NCBI RefSeq assembly: GCF_002836205.1
Contig: NZ_PJBE01000013.1
Span: forward strand, 310,001-374,000
DNA from: Shewanella sp. Choline-02u-19
GTDB taxonomy: Bacteria > Pseudomonadota > Gammaproteobacteria > Enterobacterales > Shewanellaceae
DNA: 64,000 nucleotides
Reading direction: 5' to 3'
Part shown: positions 63,722-64,000 of the stretch, in pieces
How positions within the stretch are numbered: position 1 is the stretch's first letter
Layout of the letters: the number at the start of each line of letters is the position of its first letter
Notes under the pieces: generated by a model
The model's input: the letters and a program-made list of their open reading frames with translations, nothing else
Told to the model about the DNA's origin: nothing
The model's database searches: none
Translations under genes and position numbers: made by a program

Positions 63722-64000
63722 ATGACTGAACCAACTCAATACGGTTTTTATGTAGACAGCACTAAGTGCAGTGGTTGTAAAGCGTGTCACGTGTCTTGTA
63801 AAGATCGTCAAAGCAATGAAATTCGTAACAATAGTAATCCAGAAGGCAATACCTTGCCTGCGCTAGACGGCGTAACTTGGCGTCGTGTGTATGAATACGG
63901 CGGCGGAGAATGGACTGAAGGTAACAACGGTTGTTTTGAGCAAAATGTATTTGCTTACTATATGTCTATTGGTTGTAACCATTGTTCTGAGCCTGTGTGT
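63722..64000 (+). CDS. dmsB: DMSO reductase iron-sulfur subunit DmsB, 3'-truncated by window edge
   Basis: DmsB carries four [4Fe-4S] clusters that pass electrons to DmsA. The first 93 codons are in the window and the rest lie to the right. Visible are the first ferredoxin motif CSGCKACHVSC and the start of a second, CNHCSEPVC. The stretch WRRVYEYGGGEW is typical of DmsB. The start follows dmsA by 14 bases. Remaining dms accessory genes (for example dmsGH) would be expected to the right but cannot be seen. Confidence 0.94.
   Translation, partial: MTEPTQYGFYVDSTKCSGCKACHVSCKDRQSNEIRNNSNPEGNTLPALDGVTWRRVYEYGGGEWTEGNNGCFEQNVFAYYMSIGCNHCSEPVC

Overview
The window looks like chromosomal DNA of a marine gammaproteobacterium, most likely Shewanella. 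The evidence is an extracellular DMSO respiration cluster (decaheme cytochrome, MtrB-type barrel, Tat-lipoprotein molybdoenzyme, ferredoxin subunit), an H-NS/EtfBA/NhaC neighbourhood and two Dcp-type lipoprotein peptidases. This genus call is inference from gene content and protein similarity, not from a search. I saw no tRNA, rRNA, insertion sequence, prophage or CRISPR array.

Layout. Positions 1-14,331 carry the conserved envelope/replication block on the + strand: dxr (cut by the left edge), rseP, bamA, skp, lpxD, fabZ, lpxA, a small intrinsic terminator, then lpxB, rnhB, dnaE and tilS. Positions 14,388-20,149 hold accessory housekeeping genes: a diguanylate cyclase, a CPA2-type cation/proton antiporter with a TrkA domain, an SGNH hydrolase and a patatin-like phospholipase. 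Positions 20,150-34,094 form a coherent module: a NarL-type response regulator, a hybrid histidine kinase built on a sodium/solute-symporter domain, a DcaP-like porin, a complete branched-chain-amino-acid-type ABC transporter, and two AMP-forming ligase-family genes inside the transporter operon. The likely job is to sense, import and CoA-activate an unknown carboxylic acid. Positions 34,229-41,128 carry proS, a DUF805 membrane protein, an 11-copy octanucleotide repeat, an EptA-like lipid A phosphoethanolamine transferase, a hexapeptide acetyltransferase, trmO and an RcsF-like lipoprotein. Positions 41,271-48,257 carry two secreted amidohydrolase-fold genes, hns and etfBA.

Positions 48,258-55,880 start with a clear lysine riboswitch in front of an NhaC-family transporter, which identifies the latter as a probable lysine transporter. 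Then come two M3-family peptidyl-dipeptidase lipoproteins flanking tdk. Positions 55,881-58,136 are gene-poor except for one cold-shock protein. They contain the second copy of a dispersed intergenic repeat, whose first copy lies before the antiporter gene. Positions 58,137-64,000 hold the dmsEFAB operon, with dmsB cut by the right edge.

Several starts were moved from the longest open frame on Shine-Dalgarno spacing, signal peptides or family N-termini: proS, eptA, the livF-like gene, dmsE, dmsF, the second amidohydrolase and the second M3 peptidase. TTG or GTG starts are favoured for skp, fabZ, lpxA, the SGNH hydrolase, the livG-like gene and tdk.
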